Shown: positions 25,875 to 36,000 of the stretch, in pieces | How positions within the stretch are numbered: the first letter of the stretch is position 1 | Layout of the letters: each line of letters begins with the position of its first letter | DNA from: an uncultured Bacteroidales bacterium | GTDB lineage: Bacteria > Bacteroidota > Bacteroidia > Bacteroidales > Paludibacteraceae | Assembly (NCBI GenBank): GCA_900319105.1 | Contig: ONND01000010.1 | Coordinates: forward strand, 1 to 64,000 | Reading direction: 5' to 3' | DNA length: 64,000 nucleotides | Translations under genes and position numbers: made by a program | Notes under the pieces: model-generated | What the model saw: only the letters and a program-made list of their open reading frames with translations | The model's database searches: none | What the model was told of the DNA's origin: nothing

Positions 25875-26827
25875 ACAGTGGGGTAGTGGTATAGTTTTTT
25901 CAGACAGATACTAAATGTAGATTTGATGCATATTTCTGCGCGCTGACGCAGACTAAGTGCCGGCATGCGGAGGATGCAACCGAGCTTTTTCCAAGAAGAT
26001 GAATAACTCATCATTTCCTCTATATCCTGTAAAAATTCAGATAGTTCTTTTTCTTGTATTTCACCGGCAAATAGTTTGTATGTGGCGCATAAGGGGATTA
26101 ACCGTTCATCAATGGTAAAACCATAGAAAGTGGGCAGGCTTTTTACTTTGCCTGCGAAACTCAATTGGTTGTGCATACGGGCAATCACGTTCGCATCGTG
26201 GTGACGGTAATGCATCAGTTTGTCCGGTAAATTGATCTTTACTCCTTTAACGACAGCAGTATAGGCGACCAATTCATCATAATACATCTGAAAAGCATAC
26301 TCCGGTTTGGTCTGCGTGATGCTTAGTATCAAATCAACAAGGCATCGATTCATGATCATACTACATCCCTGTGAACGAGAGTAAGTCAGCATGGTAGCTT
26401 TCCAGCCTTCTGTTAATTCTCCATTGACTTCTCCGATTATTTTGCCAGCAGCATCTATGTCGTACCGCAAAGAAGAAACAGCAACAGGTTTAGATGCCGG
26501 TAATGCATGTATGGCATTGTATAAGGTTTCTATTTTTTGTGGTAGCCAAATGTCATCTTGGTCACAAATGCAGACGTAGTCTCCAGTACATAAACTGAAA
26601 GCACGGATAAAATTGGCATTGCAGCCTAATGTGTGCTCGTTGATATAAAAAGTCAATCCGTATTTTTGCTGATATTCTATAAGTATATCAACCGTTTTGT
26701 CGGTAGAACGGTCATCGCACACGATTACTTCATCCGGTAATCGGGTTTGCGAATAGAGGCTATCCAATTGCTGTCTTAGAAAACGCTCTCCATTATAAGT
26801 GGCTAAGGCTACTGATATTTTGTTCAT
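25871..26827 (-). CDS. Glycosyltransferase family 2 (rhamnosyltransferase-like)
   Basis: 318 residues. SVALATYNGERFLRQQLDSL, VCDDRSTDKT, CNANFIRAF and CDQDDIWLPQK are the features of the GT2 subgroup that includes alpha-1,3 rhamnosyltransferases. RHHDANVIAR in the C-terminal half fits the same group. Rhamnose biosynthesis genes are not in this window, so the donor is unproven. ATGA overlaps on both sides. Confidence 0.92.
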   Translation of the reverse strand: MNKISVALATYNGERFLRQQLDSLYSQTRLPDEVIVCDDRSTDKTVDILIEYQQKYGLTFYINEHTLGCNANFIRAFSLCTGDYVCICDQDDIWLPQKIETLYNAIHALPASKPVAVSSLRYDIDAAGKIIGEVNGELTEGWKATMLTYSRSQGCSMIMNRCLVDLILSITQTKPEYAFQMYYDELVAYTAVVKGVKINLPDKLMHYRHHDANVIARMHNQLSFAGKVKSLPTFYGFTIDERLIPLCATYKLFAGEIQEKELSEFLQDIEEMMSYSSSWKKLGCILRMPALSLRQRAEICIKSTFSICLKKLYHYPTV

Positions 26828-27750
26828 GCAATTCTACGTATTAGGTTCATTATAAATGTGACAGGAGACAGGATGATCGCCATAAGCAGCAATGATAAAT
26901 CTCCTGCTGAATTGAAGAACATCGTGATAAATCGGAGTTCCTCGCATGTCCTATAGCGAATAGCATGAATAGCGATTTGCGATATTTCAGAAGAAAGCCG
27001 ATACGCAAGTAACGGGTATTCAGTAATGCTAATAATGGGTCTTATATGATGCAATAATAGCATATTCCCATTTGCCATTTTAGTATAAGAACTTGTTTTA
27101 CTTGTTGGATTGATTCGGTAGTAAGAACCGATAAAATCCATTAGTGCCGGTTTGGGACAAAAACGGCTGACATCCAGATGTAATTTCCAGTCTTCCCGTT
27201 GGCGAATACGCTCGTCAAATCGTATTGTGTGCTCCTCAAGGAACTGACGGCGGAACATGAAGCAATGCATCGGAATAGAGAAACTTATTCCCCATCGGCT
27301 CAACAATGCATTCCGTATATTGGTGTAGTACCGAAATTGGTTTTTAGGTTGCAAGTAATATTCTCCTAACTCTTTCATGGAATGAAAATACGCATTAAGC
27401 GTATAGCTGACGTCTATTTTATTAGCTGTCATATACTCGCTCTGTAAGCGGAGTTTGTCACTATTGAGTAAATCATCTGCATCCAAGAATTGAATATATT
27501 CCCCCTCTGCTACAGACAAACCTTTATTACGCGCTACCGCGGATCCCGAATTAGGTTGTTGTATTAAATGAAACCGCTTATCATTCCGGCAATATGATGC
27601 AGCAACTTCGGCGCTATTATCCATAGAGCCGTCATCAATGATGATACATTCCCATTCATTAATCGTTTGCGCCAGCAGACTTTGCAGGGCATAAACTAGA
27701 AATGTACCTTGATTAAAGCAAGGGATAATAATAGATACAAGCGGTTTCAT
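26824..27750 (-). CDS. Glycosyltransferase family 2
   Basis: 308 residues. LVSIIIPCFNQGTFLVYALQSLLAQ, IDDGSMDNS, NSGSAVARNKGL and the DxD-like QFLDADDLLNSDKL give a GT-A fold (motifs seen in order at about 4-95). The C-terminus has a hydrophobic stretch near 285-303 that may touch the membrane. Third GT2 of the cluster, translationally coupled to the polymerase gene upstream. Confidence 0.92.
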   Translation of the reverse strand: MKPLVSIIIPCFNQGTFLVYALQSLLAQTINEWECIIIDDGSMDNSAEVAASYCRNDKRFHLIQQPNSGSAVARNKGLSVAEGEYIQFLDADDLLNSDKLRLQSEYMTANKIDVSYTLNAYFHSMKELGEYYLQPKNQFRYYTNIRNALLSRWGISFSIPMHCFMFRRQFLEEHTIRFDERIRQREDWKLHLDVSRFCPKPALMDFIGSYYRINPTSKTSSYTKMANGNMLLLHHIRPIISITEYPLLAYRLSSEISQIAIHAIRYRTCEELRFITMFFNSAGDLSLLLMAIILSPVTFIMNLIRRIA

Positions 27751-28964
27751 TTCTCATCAGGGATTTTTAATGTAAAGTGCAGCATAATGATTACCATAAA
27801 TATGCAAATGATATTATATGTTTCAAACAATGACATAAGCATCATGATGCATAAACAAGCCAAAGCCCAACGGCTTTTCGTTGTTGAGTTTCTGAATGTA
27901 TTTATAATGCTTTCCAAAACAATCATAACGAAAATACCACAGAGCAGTAATCCACCCTGTAACAAATTAAGCATCCAGAAATTGTGCGGACCGCTACCGC
28001 CAATTTTTTCCATCATCCATTCCGGACTTTGTACTCCATAACCAAACCACATACTATTTTGAATGAGATAGGAGGCTTCTTCCCATAGATAGATACGTTC
28101 TGTAAACGAGGTGTCTTTTTGCAATGTGTTCTCAATAAATTGGGTAGCAAATTTTAAATTATCAATCGCAAATCCCTGCCATACGATGATATAGAAAAAG
28201 AGAATGTATAATAGCAGATAGATGGTCAAACCTATAGTATAGAGGAGGGGGGAGACCAATTTGTGAAGGAGGAAATAAATAGTGATGGCCACTAATCCTA
28301 CCGTGGATGTCATAGACCCCATTCCATAAACAGTTGCTACACTCACAGCTAATAGTAGCAGTAATCTCCAATAACCTCTTTGATGATGAATAACGGTGAT
28401 TCCCCGAGACATAATGCCAAGCAGGCATACCATACCTGTTTGGTTGTAATTACCGAAAAGGTGTCGACGTGGATCTCCGGTTCCTACCCATTCCGTATCT
28501 GTCCATAAACCATCAGGGAAGATGAGAAACAGAAATGCGTTAGCGTAAATGAGCAGAGAAAGTAACGTGGCTATGAATTCAATTAAAACAATTTTGTTTG
28601 CATCATTAGTAAGCCGAAATACCATTATTAGCAGCCATAAAGTAAGCCACTGATATATAATGGTGAAATGGATGGTGTCAGCTAGTAGGGTGAGTATAAA
28701 TAAGGAAGCCCACCAATAATGTATCAAGCGTATAGGTCGTTCAGGAATAGCAACACTCAGCGTTTTGAAATGGAGATGAACAAAGCATACAACAACCAAC
28801 AATTGAAAAGCTTGAATAGCTCTGGTAATAAGGAAAACCAAACCGGACGATGGAACGGAAATGACGTTCAATCCAACAATTAACGCAATTAGAAAACCGC
28901 TTAACAGGAAATTAACTGACGTATGACGTGTATCGGTTGCTATGTCGTATGTGGAGTTAATCAT
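27747..28964 (-). CDS. O-antigen ligase/polymerase (Wzy-like)
   Basis: 405-residue membrane protein with about ten to twelve helices and a larger periplasmic loop. The region around RRHLFGNYNQTGMVCLLGI and the final part with SMWFGYGVQSPEWM resemble the Wzy_C/O-antigen ligase family. In this cluster, with a flippase next door, a Wzy polymerase role is the most economical reading; a WaaL-like ligase is the alternative. Start ATG 28964 overlaps the flippase stop by eight bases; a start at 29006 would overlap by 50. Clearly more A/T-rich than the flanking housekeeping genes. Confidence 0.85.
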   Translation of the reverse strand: MINSTYDIATDTRHTSVNFLLSGFLIALIVGLNVISVPSSGLVFLITRAIQAFQLLVVVCFVHLHFKTLSVAIPERPIRLIHYWWASLFILTLLADTIHFTIIYQWLTLWLLIMVFRLTNDANKIVLIEFIATLLSLLIYANAFLFLIFPDGLWTDTEWVGTGDPRRHLFGNYNQTGMVCLLGIMSRGITVIHHQRGYWRLLLLLAVSVATVYGMGSMTSTVGLVAITIYFLLHKLVSPLLYTIGLTIYLLLYILFFYIIVWQGFAIDNLKFATQFIENTLQKDTSFTERIYLWEEASYLIQNSMWFGYGVQSPEWMMEKIGGSGPHNFWMLNLLQGGLLLCGIFVMIVLESIINTFRNSTTKSRWALACLCIMMLMSLFETYNIICIFMVIIMLHFTLKIPDEK

Positions 28965-30468
28965 GTCTGTGTATATACGAATATATAAATTGTTGTTCGT
29001 TCTCATCGAGACATGTCAACCAAGCGGCAATCCCGCCAAGTAGTACAGAGCCGACTAGAGCTACAAAAAACCTGTAGCCGCTTGTTAGGAAGTGTTGCGT
29101 TGCATAGCATGTTCCGCAAATAACAAGGAAGGGAACGAATATTCGACCAAAAACATTTTTGCAGAAGGTAGCAATATTCAATCCGGCAATGCTTTTCAAT
29201 AAAGGTAAACGGAGGAGAGAGCCAACAAACTCCACCACAGCATAACTTACAAGCGCCTCAGAGGCGGACAAATGCAGTTTTATACATGCCCAAATAGCTA
29301 CCAACGTTAAAAGTTTAGTAGTATAGAAGACGAGTGTATATGTTTTTAAATTTCCAATCGCCTGAATAGCAGAAGTGAGTCCGATAGATAATTGGTCGCA
29401 TAGAGCGGCTATGAGTGTTATTTGGCAGAAAGCAACAGCATGTTCCGGTACTTCTCCCAGCCACCATCGTAAGATGGTCTCCATTTCAAATATAAGAGGA
29501 ACGGACACCATGGATAATAACAAGAAGGCATATTTGCTTTCATACTCCGCCATTCGCATCATAAGAGAACGGTTTTTTGCTCCTTCTGCTTTGACCAGTT
29601 GTGGATTGATGGCGTTAATAATGGATGAGGAAACGAATGCAACGGAACCAGACACTTGCGTTGCGATTCCGTATGCAGCATTAATAATGGCGCCGAAGAA
29701 CAAGTTTAATACAACAGCTATGCCTTGGTTACGGGCCACAATACAACCGGAAGAGTATAATGTCCAGCCGGCAAAAGTTGATAGTTCTCTAACTGTCGAA
29801 TTATCCCATTCTTTGAAATGCGGGAAGTGAAATTCCGGGAACTTTTTGCTGGCAAATATTGTCAAGGCAAGTAGATTAATAATCTGGATGCTCAGCATGA
29901 GAGCCGCGTATAGTATCAACCTATCTGACGAAGCAAATAGCAATAGCCAAGCGAAAAGAAGTTTCAATAAGCCGTCCAATACATCAATGCAAGAGATATA
30001 TACGATATTTTCTTTGGCGATAAACAGTGCACGGATGGGAGCCAGTATAATGGAAACGAAGAACATGATAGAGGTGATGACATAGACCAAGGAGGCAGCC
30101 TCTAACCGGTTCTCCGGTATATTAAGCCCATAATAAATGACGGGATAGCATAATGCAAGTATGATTGCTACTAATCCGGCGCCAATAACAATATGGAGCA
30201 ATAAACTGTTGCTAAAAATGCTATGTATCTTATCTTGTTGTCCTTGTCCGTTGTAAAATGAAATATATCGCTGGGTGGTGATGACAGACGCATTCGTTAA
30301 AAACGCAAACATCGTAATGACACCTGCCACAAGGAAATAAACTCCAAAATCCGTTTGCCCTAAAGCAGCCAGCACAAAGCGCGTGGAAAACAAGGCCAGA
30401 AACGTATTTATCAGAGTCCGGATATATTGCGCAGCCGTATTTACTATGATGCGTTGTGAATTAGTCAT
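28957..30468 (-). CDS. Wzx-like polysaccharide flippase
   Basis: 503 residues, about twelve to fourteen transmembrane helices, MATE/MVF (polysaccharide transporter) fold. The N-terminus is TAAQYIRTLINTFLALFSTRFVL. ATG 30468 is preferred because a longer frame would run into the ugd gene by 110 bases. It flips undecaprenyl-linked repeat units to the periplasmic face for Wzy. Low G+C like the polymerase gene. Confidence 0.9.
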   Translation of the reverse strand: MTNSQRIIVNTAAQYIRTLINTFLALFSTRFVLAALGQTDFGVYFLVAGVITMFAFLTNASVITTQRYISFYNGQGQQDKIHSIFSNSLLLHIVIGAGLVAIILALCYPVIYYGLNIPENRLEAASLVYVITSIMFFVSIILAPIRALFIAKENIVYISCIDVLDGLLKLLFAWLLLFASSDRLILYAALMLSIQIINLLALTIFASKKFPEFHFPHFKEWDNSTVRELSTFAGWTLYSSGCIVARNQGIAVVLNLFFGAIINAAYGIATQVSGSVAFVSSSIINAINPQLVKAEGAKNRSLMMRMAEYESKYAFLLLSMVSVPLIFEMETILRWWLGEVPEHAVAFCQITLIAALCDQLSIGLTSAIQAIGNLKTYTLVFYTTKLLTLVAIWACIKLHLSASEALVSYAVVEFVGSLLRLPLLKSIAGLNIATFCKNVFGRIFVPFLVICGTCYATQHFLTSGYRFFVALVGSVLLGGIAAWLTCLDENEQQFIYSYIHRHD

Positions 30469-30478
30469 CCTCTTTTTA

Positions 30479-31747
30479 TTAGTCTCTTCTGAAAATATCG
30501 CGGGTGTACACTTTGGCGGCAACGTCGTCAAGGACGGGGTCGTAACGATTGGCGATGATGGCTTGGCTGCGGCTCTTGAAGGCGGCAAGATCGTTCACTA
30601 CGAGAGAGCCGAAGAAGGTTGAGTTGTCCGGCAGAGTGGGCTCGTAGATGATGACTTGCGCACCTTTCGCTTTCACGCGCTTCATGATGCCTTGGATGGA
30701 GGACTGACGAAAATTGTCGCTGTTCGATTTCATCGTCAGGCGATAGACGCCGATAACACAAGGATGCTCCTCGGCGGCGTTGAACTGACCGTTATGGTAG
30801 TAGTCATAGTAGCCTGCTTTCGCCAGAACGCGGTCGGCGATGAAATCCTTACGGGTTCGGTTGCTCTCCACGATTGCTTCGATGAGGTTCTCCGGCACGT
30901 CCTGATAGTTCGCCAGCAGTTGCTTGGTATCTTTCGGCAGGCAGTAGCCGCCATAACCGAACGACGGGTTGTTGTAGTGCGTTCCGATACGCGGGTCGAG
31001 GCACACGCCGTCAATGATGTCCTGCGTGTTCAGACCTTTCATCTCCGCGTAGGTGTCGAGCTCGTTGAAGTAGCTCACGCGCAACGCCAGATAGGTGTTG
31101 GCAAACAACTTGACCGCTTCGGCTTCGGTAGTGCCCATGATACGCACCTCTATGTCCTGCTTGATAGCACCTTCTTTGAGCAGCATAGCGAATCGTTCCG
31201 CTGCGGCTGTCAAGGTGGGATCGCTGAGGCTCGTACCGACGATGATACGAGAGGGGTAGAGGTTGTCGTACAGCGCTTTGCTCTCGCGCAGGAACTCCGG
31301 CGAGAAAAGGATGTGCTCGCAGTTGTATTTCTTGCGAACGGACTCGGTGTAGCCGACGGGAATGGTGGACTTGATGACCATGATCGCTTGCGGGTTGACG
31401 CGGAGGACGGTCTCAATGACGTTCTCCACTGCCGAAGTGTCAAAATAATTCCGCTGGCTGTCGTAGTTCGTCGGTGCGGCTATAACGACATACTCCGCAT
31501 CCTTGTACGCCGCCTCGGCATCCACTGTCGCCGTGAGGTCCAAAAAACTCCCTTGTCCCTTGTCCCTTGTCTCTTTGTCCTTTTCGAGGTATTTCTCGAT
31601 ATACTCGTCTTGGATGGGCGAACGGCGGGAGTTGATCATCTCCACTTTCTCGGGGATGATGTCCACCGCCGTCACCTTATTATGCTGGGCGAGTAGGGTT
31701 GCGATACTCAACCCTACGTAACCCGTTCCTGCTACTGCAATCTTCAT
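30479..31747 (-). CDS. ugd: UDP-glucose 6-dehydrogenase
   Basis: Two-step NAD-dependent oxidation of UDP-glucose to UDP-glucuronate; 422 residues with all three domains. NAD motif GTGYVG at 7-12, [18 protein letters not shown], and catalytic Cys269 in [12 protein letters not shown]. The C-terminal UDP-binding domain has [17 protein letters not shown]. Residues 57-66 (around KETRDKGQG) come from a CCTTGTC array and form a polar insertion before the second strand. Base composition is higher in G+C than the glycosyltransferase genes downstream. Confidence 0.94.
   Translation of the reverse strand: MKIAVAGTGYVGLSIATLLAQHNKVTAVDIIPEKVEMINSRRSPIQDEYIEKYLEKDKETRDKGQGSFLDLTATVDAEAAYKDAEYVVIAAPTNYDSQRNYFDTSAVENVIETVLRVNPQAIMVIKSTIPVGYTESVRKKYNCEHILFSPEFLRESKALYDNLYPSRIIVGTSLSDPTLTAAAERFAMLLKEGAIKQDIEVRIMGTTEAEAVKLFANTYLALRVSYFNELDTYAEMKGLNTQDIIDGVCLDPRIGTHYNNPSFGYGGYCLPKDTKQLLANYQDVPENLIEAIVESNRTRKDFIADRVLAKAGYYDYYHNGQFNAAEEHPCVIGVYRLTMKSNSDNFRQSSIQGIMKRVKAKGAQVIIYEPTLPDNSTFFGSLVVNDLAAFKSRSQAIIANRYDPVLDDVAAKVYTRDIFRRD
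31551..31579. repeat. 7-bp tandem array inside ugd
   Basis: CCTTGTC three times, then TCTTTGTC, contiguous and translated. Confidence 0.85.
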
Positions 31748-31749
31748 GA

Positions 31750-32505
31750 TTAAATTTTTTCTTCGAATCCACGGAAGTGGACATTGAGTTCATGTAAGTG
31801 TTCCAACAGTGTTCCTAAAGAGGTACCTTCTGTCATTTTTGCGAAAGCATTCACGTCTTTCGGGAAACACTTGCCGCCGTAGCCGTACTTGCCGTCCGGA
31901 CCCGGTACATACGTGTGCGTGTCGTTGATATAACCCGACAGCAGTATACCCGTGTGTACTTTGCGCCAGTCGGCACCCATCTTCTCGCAGTACTCCTTGC
32001 AGGCATTGAAATACGTCACTTTGTACGCGCCGAACACATTGTGCATGTATTTGGTCAACTCTGCTTCCAACGGACTCATTACCGTAAATTTCTTGCCCAC
32101 GAAGATTTTTGTCAGCAGGTCCTGTGCGCCTGTGAAGACCATCGTCTGTTTGTTGAAGTCCTCGATGAACGTGCGTTCGGTCAGGAACTCGGGCATGTAA
32201 TACACGTTGTGACCCGTCTCTTTGGTTAACATCGCACTCGAGCCCGGCAGGATAGTCGTGCGCACGAAGACCGGTACGTCCGGCAGGTTCTTAATCAACT
32301 CTTTCATCAGCCGCAAGTCCTGCGTGCCGTCTTCTTCCGTCGGTACGTGAATCTGCAGAAACGCGATGTCGATGTCGCTCAGATCATCATTGTAACCCTT
32401 GTATGGGTCACTAATAAAAAGTTTGCACTCAGGGTTGTTGTTCTCCAACCAGTTTTTGAGGGCTCCTCCCACGAAGCCGCATCCGATAATTCCAACTTTA
32501 ATCAT
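31750..32505 (-). CDS. Short UDP-glucose/GDP-mannose dehydrogenase-like protein
   Basis: 251 residues, about 60 percent of a normal nucleotide-sugar dehydrogenase. It has the NAD motif GCGFVG (8-13), [20 protein letters not shown], a dimerisation helix ([19 protein letters not shown]) and catalytic Cys213 in [15 protein letters not shown]. The whole C-terminal UDP-binding domain is missing, and the protein ends soon after the Cys. The frame has no sign of decay, so it looks like a genuine short family rather than a pseudogene. First gene of the cluster, two bases before ugd. Confidence 0.87.
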   Translation of the reverse strand: MIKVGIIGCGFVGGALKNWLENNNPECKLFISDPYKGYNDDLSDIDIAFLQIHVPTEEDGTQDLRLMKELIKNLPDVPVFVRTTILPGSSAMLTKETGHNVYYMPEFLTERTFIEDFNKQTMVFTGAQDLLTKIFVGKKFTVMSPLEAELTKYMHNVFGAYKVTYFNACKEYCEKMGADWRKVHTGILLSGYINDTHTYVPGPDGKYGYGGKCFPKDVNAFAKMTEGTSLGTLLEHLHELNVHFRGFEEKI

Positions 32506-32564
32506 TTTTTTTATTGTTTTTTGTTATTGATATCTCCTTAATTGTCTTTTTGTCTTTACTCTGT

Positions 32565-32626
32565 CAGGCGTAGCCGGTCTGTCAGCGTTAGCGGTCTTTA
32601 CTCTGTCAGCGCAGCGGTCTTCCTAC
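32565..32626. repeat. CTGTCAGCG..AGCGGT repeats upstream of glycan cluster
   Basis: Three imperfect copies of an 17-20-bp unit (CTGTCAGGCGTAGCCGGT, CTGTCAGCGTTAGCGGT, CTGTCAGCGCAGCGGT) in the leader between promoter and first gene. A related AGCGGTCTTT motif occurs at 54857-54912. Confidence 0.75.
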
Positions 32627-32636
32627 AAAAAGCCTG

Positions 32637-32667
32637 CAAAGATACAAAAAATATTTTATATACGCAA
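32637..32667 (-). promoter_or_regulatory. Promoter of the glycan cluster
   Basis: TATCTTTG (32644-32637) with CTTGCGTATATA beginning at 32667 on the minus strand. It is the only convincing promoter seen for the run down to aspA. Confidence 0.82.
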
Positions 32668-32738
32668 GTGCGCGCGCGTTTTTTTATAAAAAAGTGATTT
32701 TTCTTCTCTTTTTTAATCCAAAAATACCATCAAAAACA

Positions 32739-32775
32739 GTATATATACATAGTATATATACTATATTGTATTTAA
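32739..32775. promoter_or_regulatory. A/T palindromic region between divergent promoters
   Basis: AGTATATATAC occurs twice, the second as part of the palindrome AGTATATATACT. It may be an operator or simply an easily melted region. Confidence 0.4.
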
Positions 32776-32794
32776 AAGTTAAAAACTATAATTT

Positions 32795-32849
32795 AGTGCG
32801 TGATTAGTGCGTGATAAGTGCGTGATAAGTGCGTCATTAGTACGAAATT
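32795..32849. promoter_or_regulatory. Five phased 11-bp direct repeats, putative operator
   Basis: AGTGCGTGATT, AGTGCGTGATA, AGTGCGTGATA, AGTGCGTCATT, AGTACGAAATT, with no gaps. The 11-bp spacing puts each copy on nearly the same helix face. It lies about 35-90 bases upstream of the TTTG element of the DUF2723 promoter. Confidence 0.6.
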
Positions 32850-32884
32850 ATAGGTAGAATATAAGTGTATTTTCTTGCTTATCA

Positions 32885-32916
32885 TTTGTGTATATCATTT
32901 TTTTTTTGTACCTTTG
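32885..32916 (+). promoter_or_regulatory. Promoter of the DUF2723 operon
   Basis: TTTGTGTATATC from 32885 and TACCTTTG at 32909-32916, spacer 20. Confidence 0.86.
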
Positions 32917-33000
32917 CGCCGATTTTGCCCTAATCCGGCCTAATCATGCCTGAAGCGGCCTGTTGATATACCGCAAATAAAACAAAAAATAACAATAAAA

Positions 33001-36000
33001 ATGAAACAATTTAAACTTTGGAATACGCTTTGCGGATGGGTGGTATTTGCCATCGCAGCGGCAACGTATCTCCTTACGATGGAGCCCACCGCTTCCTTCT
33101 GGGATTGCGGCGAGTTCATCTCCAGCGCCTGGAAATTGGACGTTGGACACCCGCCCGGAGCACCGTTCTTCATGCTCATGGGCCATTTCTTTAGTCTGTT
33201 TGCGTCTGACACAGCGCACGTAGCCATGTGCGTGAATGCGCTGTCAGCACTCGCGAGTGCGTTCACGATCCTCTTCCTTTTCTGGACGATCACAGCGCTG
33301 GCGAGGAAGTTAGTAAAACCCCTCCCGACCTCCACACAAGGGGAGGAGAAGAATTCGCTGTGGGCGGATTTGGGCATTCTCGGAGCAGGGACAGTAGGTG
33401 CGCTGGCATACACGTTCAGCGACACGTTCTGGTTCTCCGCCGTCGAGGGTGAGGTGTATGCCTCGTCGTCGCTCTTCACCGCCGTCGTGTTCTGGCTCAT
33501 CCTCAAATGGGACGAACAGGCGGACGAGGAAGGATCGGACAAGTGGCTTATCCTTATCATGTACCTCATGGGCCTCAGTATTGGTGTCCACCTGCTGAAC
33601 TTGCTGACCATCCCTGCCATCGGACTCGTTTATTACTTCCGTAAATACGAATTCAGCTGGAAGGGACTTATCTATGCGTTCCTCGCTTCGTGTGCGGTTC
33701 TGCTGGTTATCCTGTATGGTATCATTCCGGGCGTACCTACCTTGATCGGTTGGTTCGAACTGGCGTTCGTCAACGGCCTCGGTTGTCCGTTCAATACGGG
33801 TCTCGCGGTGTCGATCGTGCTCATCGTCGGTTTCCTGGTGTGGGCTATATGGTACACGCGCAAGAAAGAGTGGCGCTGGGCGAACACGGCAGCAATCATG
33901 GTGGCGATGATCCTTATCGGTTACAGTTCGTACGCTGCACTCGTCATCCGTTCGAATGCGGACACTCCGATGGACCAGAACAGCCCGGATAATGTGTTCT
34001 CCCTCAAGTACTACCTCAACCGCGAGCAGTACGGCGACCGTCCGCTTTTCTACGGACAGACCTACAACGCGCCCGTAGAACTGGAGATCAAGGGTAATAT
34101 GTGCATCCCGGTGGAGAACATAGGCCATGCGCAGTACGCTCCGGCTCCGAAAGTGGAGGGCGAGAAAGACCATTACGTCGTAACCGGACATAAGACCAGC
34201 TACAAATTTATGCCGCAGTTCTGCATGCTCTTCCCGCGTATGTATTCGTCGCAGGGCAGCCATGTGCAGGCTTACAAAGAGTGGGCGAACGTCAAAGGCA
34301 AACGCGTCAAATATGACTATTGCGGTCAGACCAAGACGGACTACTGCCCGACTTTCGGCGAGAACCTGCGTTTCTTCTTCCGCTACCAGGTGAACTTCAT
34401 GTACTGGCGCTATTTCATGTGGAATTTCGTTGGTCGTCAGAATGACCTGCAGTCGTACGGCGAGATCACCAAGGGTAATTGGATCTCGGGTATTCCGTTC
34501 ATCGATAACGCCATGCTTGGCGATCAGGACCTGCTGCCGACCGAACTGAAGGAGAATAAGGGCCATAACGTCTATTATTTCCTGCCGTTGCTGCTCGGCC
34601 TCATCGGTATTGTATGGCAAGTGTCGAAGCGTGACAAGGACGGCAAGGCAGAGGGTTGGAAGAACTTCACCCTGACGTTCCTGCTGTTCTTCCTCACGGG
34701 TCTGGCGATCGTGATGTACCTCAACCAGACGCCTTACCAGCCGCGTGAACGAGACTACGCGTATGCAGGTTCGTTCTATGCGTTCTGTATCTGGATCGGT
34801 CTGGGCGTTTTGGCATTGATTGATTGGATCAATGGACAATGGACAAAGGACAAAGGACAATGGATTAAAAATACCATAGCTGTTGTTGTTTCTGTTGTTT
34901 GCCTCGGAGTGCCGGCGCTGATGGCATCGCAGAACTGGGACGATCACGACCGCTCGCAGCGGTACTCCTGCCGTGACTTCGGCGCGAACTACCTCAAGTC
35001 CTGCGAGTCGCAAGCGATCCTCTTCTCCAACGGCGATAACGATACCTTCCCCCTCTGGTACAATCAGGAAGTAGAGGAGGTCGGCACGGATATCCGTGTA
35101 TGTAACCTCTCGTACCTGCAGACCGATTGGTATATCTCGCAGATGAAGCGTCCGTACTACGAATCCAAAGCACTTCCTATCTCCTGGGAGTACAAGGATT
35201 TCATGCCGGGTAAGAATGAGATCGCCCGCGTCGATAACCGTCTTGGTCAGCCCATCAGCGTAGAGAAAGCCTTCAACTTCCTCTGCTCGGAGGACTCCCG
35301 AACGAAGACCCGCGAAGGCGATAACTACATCCCCTCCGACCAACTCTATATCGAGACGCCGGCCGGCGAACAGATACTCTTTAAAAAGAAGCGCATGTAC
35401 ACGCGCTCGGAGATGATGATCATGGAGATGCTCTCTACCAATAAATGGCAGCGACCCATCTATTTCTGCGCGACCGTGGGTAATGACTATTACCTCGGCC
35501 TTGAGCCCTACATGGAACTCACAGGCCTCGCTTATCAGATCACTCCGACCCGTAGCCGCGACGGACAGCCGCGCGTCAACACGGAGAAGATGTACGATAA
35601 CATGATGCATAAGTTCCAGTTCGGTAACATGAACATCCCGGGTATCTATATCGACGAGAACCTGATGCGTATGTGCCGCACCCATCGTATGATGTTTGCC
35701 CAGCTCGCGGAACAACTGCTGCGCGAGAACCAACGCGACAAAGCGCTCGAAGTACTCGACTATGCCGAGGAACAACTGCCGGGCTATAACATCTCCTACG
35801 ACTATACTTCGGCGTCTATGGCTTCGATGTATTTCGCACTGGGTGAGAAAGAGAAAGCCGAAGCAATCATGGAGAAGGTGGCGCAGAGCTGCGTTGAGTA
35901 CCTGCGTTTTGCTGCCTCCCTCAATCGCGCGCAGAAGCGTTCGCTTGAGTCCTCCACAGGCCGTGAGGCGGCTATCCTCGGATACGTGCTGCAGTCCTGC

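Noticed and set aside
30656-31696. 346-codon open frame opposite ugd
   Set aside because: It mirrors the codon structure of ugd, which has an intact active site. No recognisable protein content.
31750-32505. Pseudogene remnant of a nucleotide-sugar dehydrogenase
   Set aside because: The frame is clean, ends just before ugd with operon spacing and keeps active-site residues, so a functional short form is more likely.
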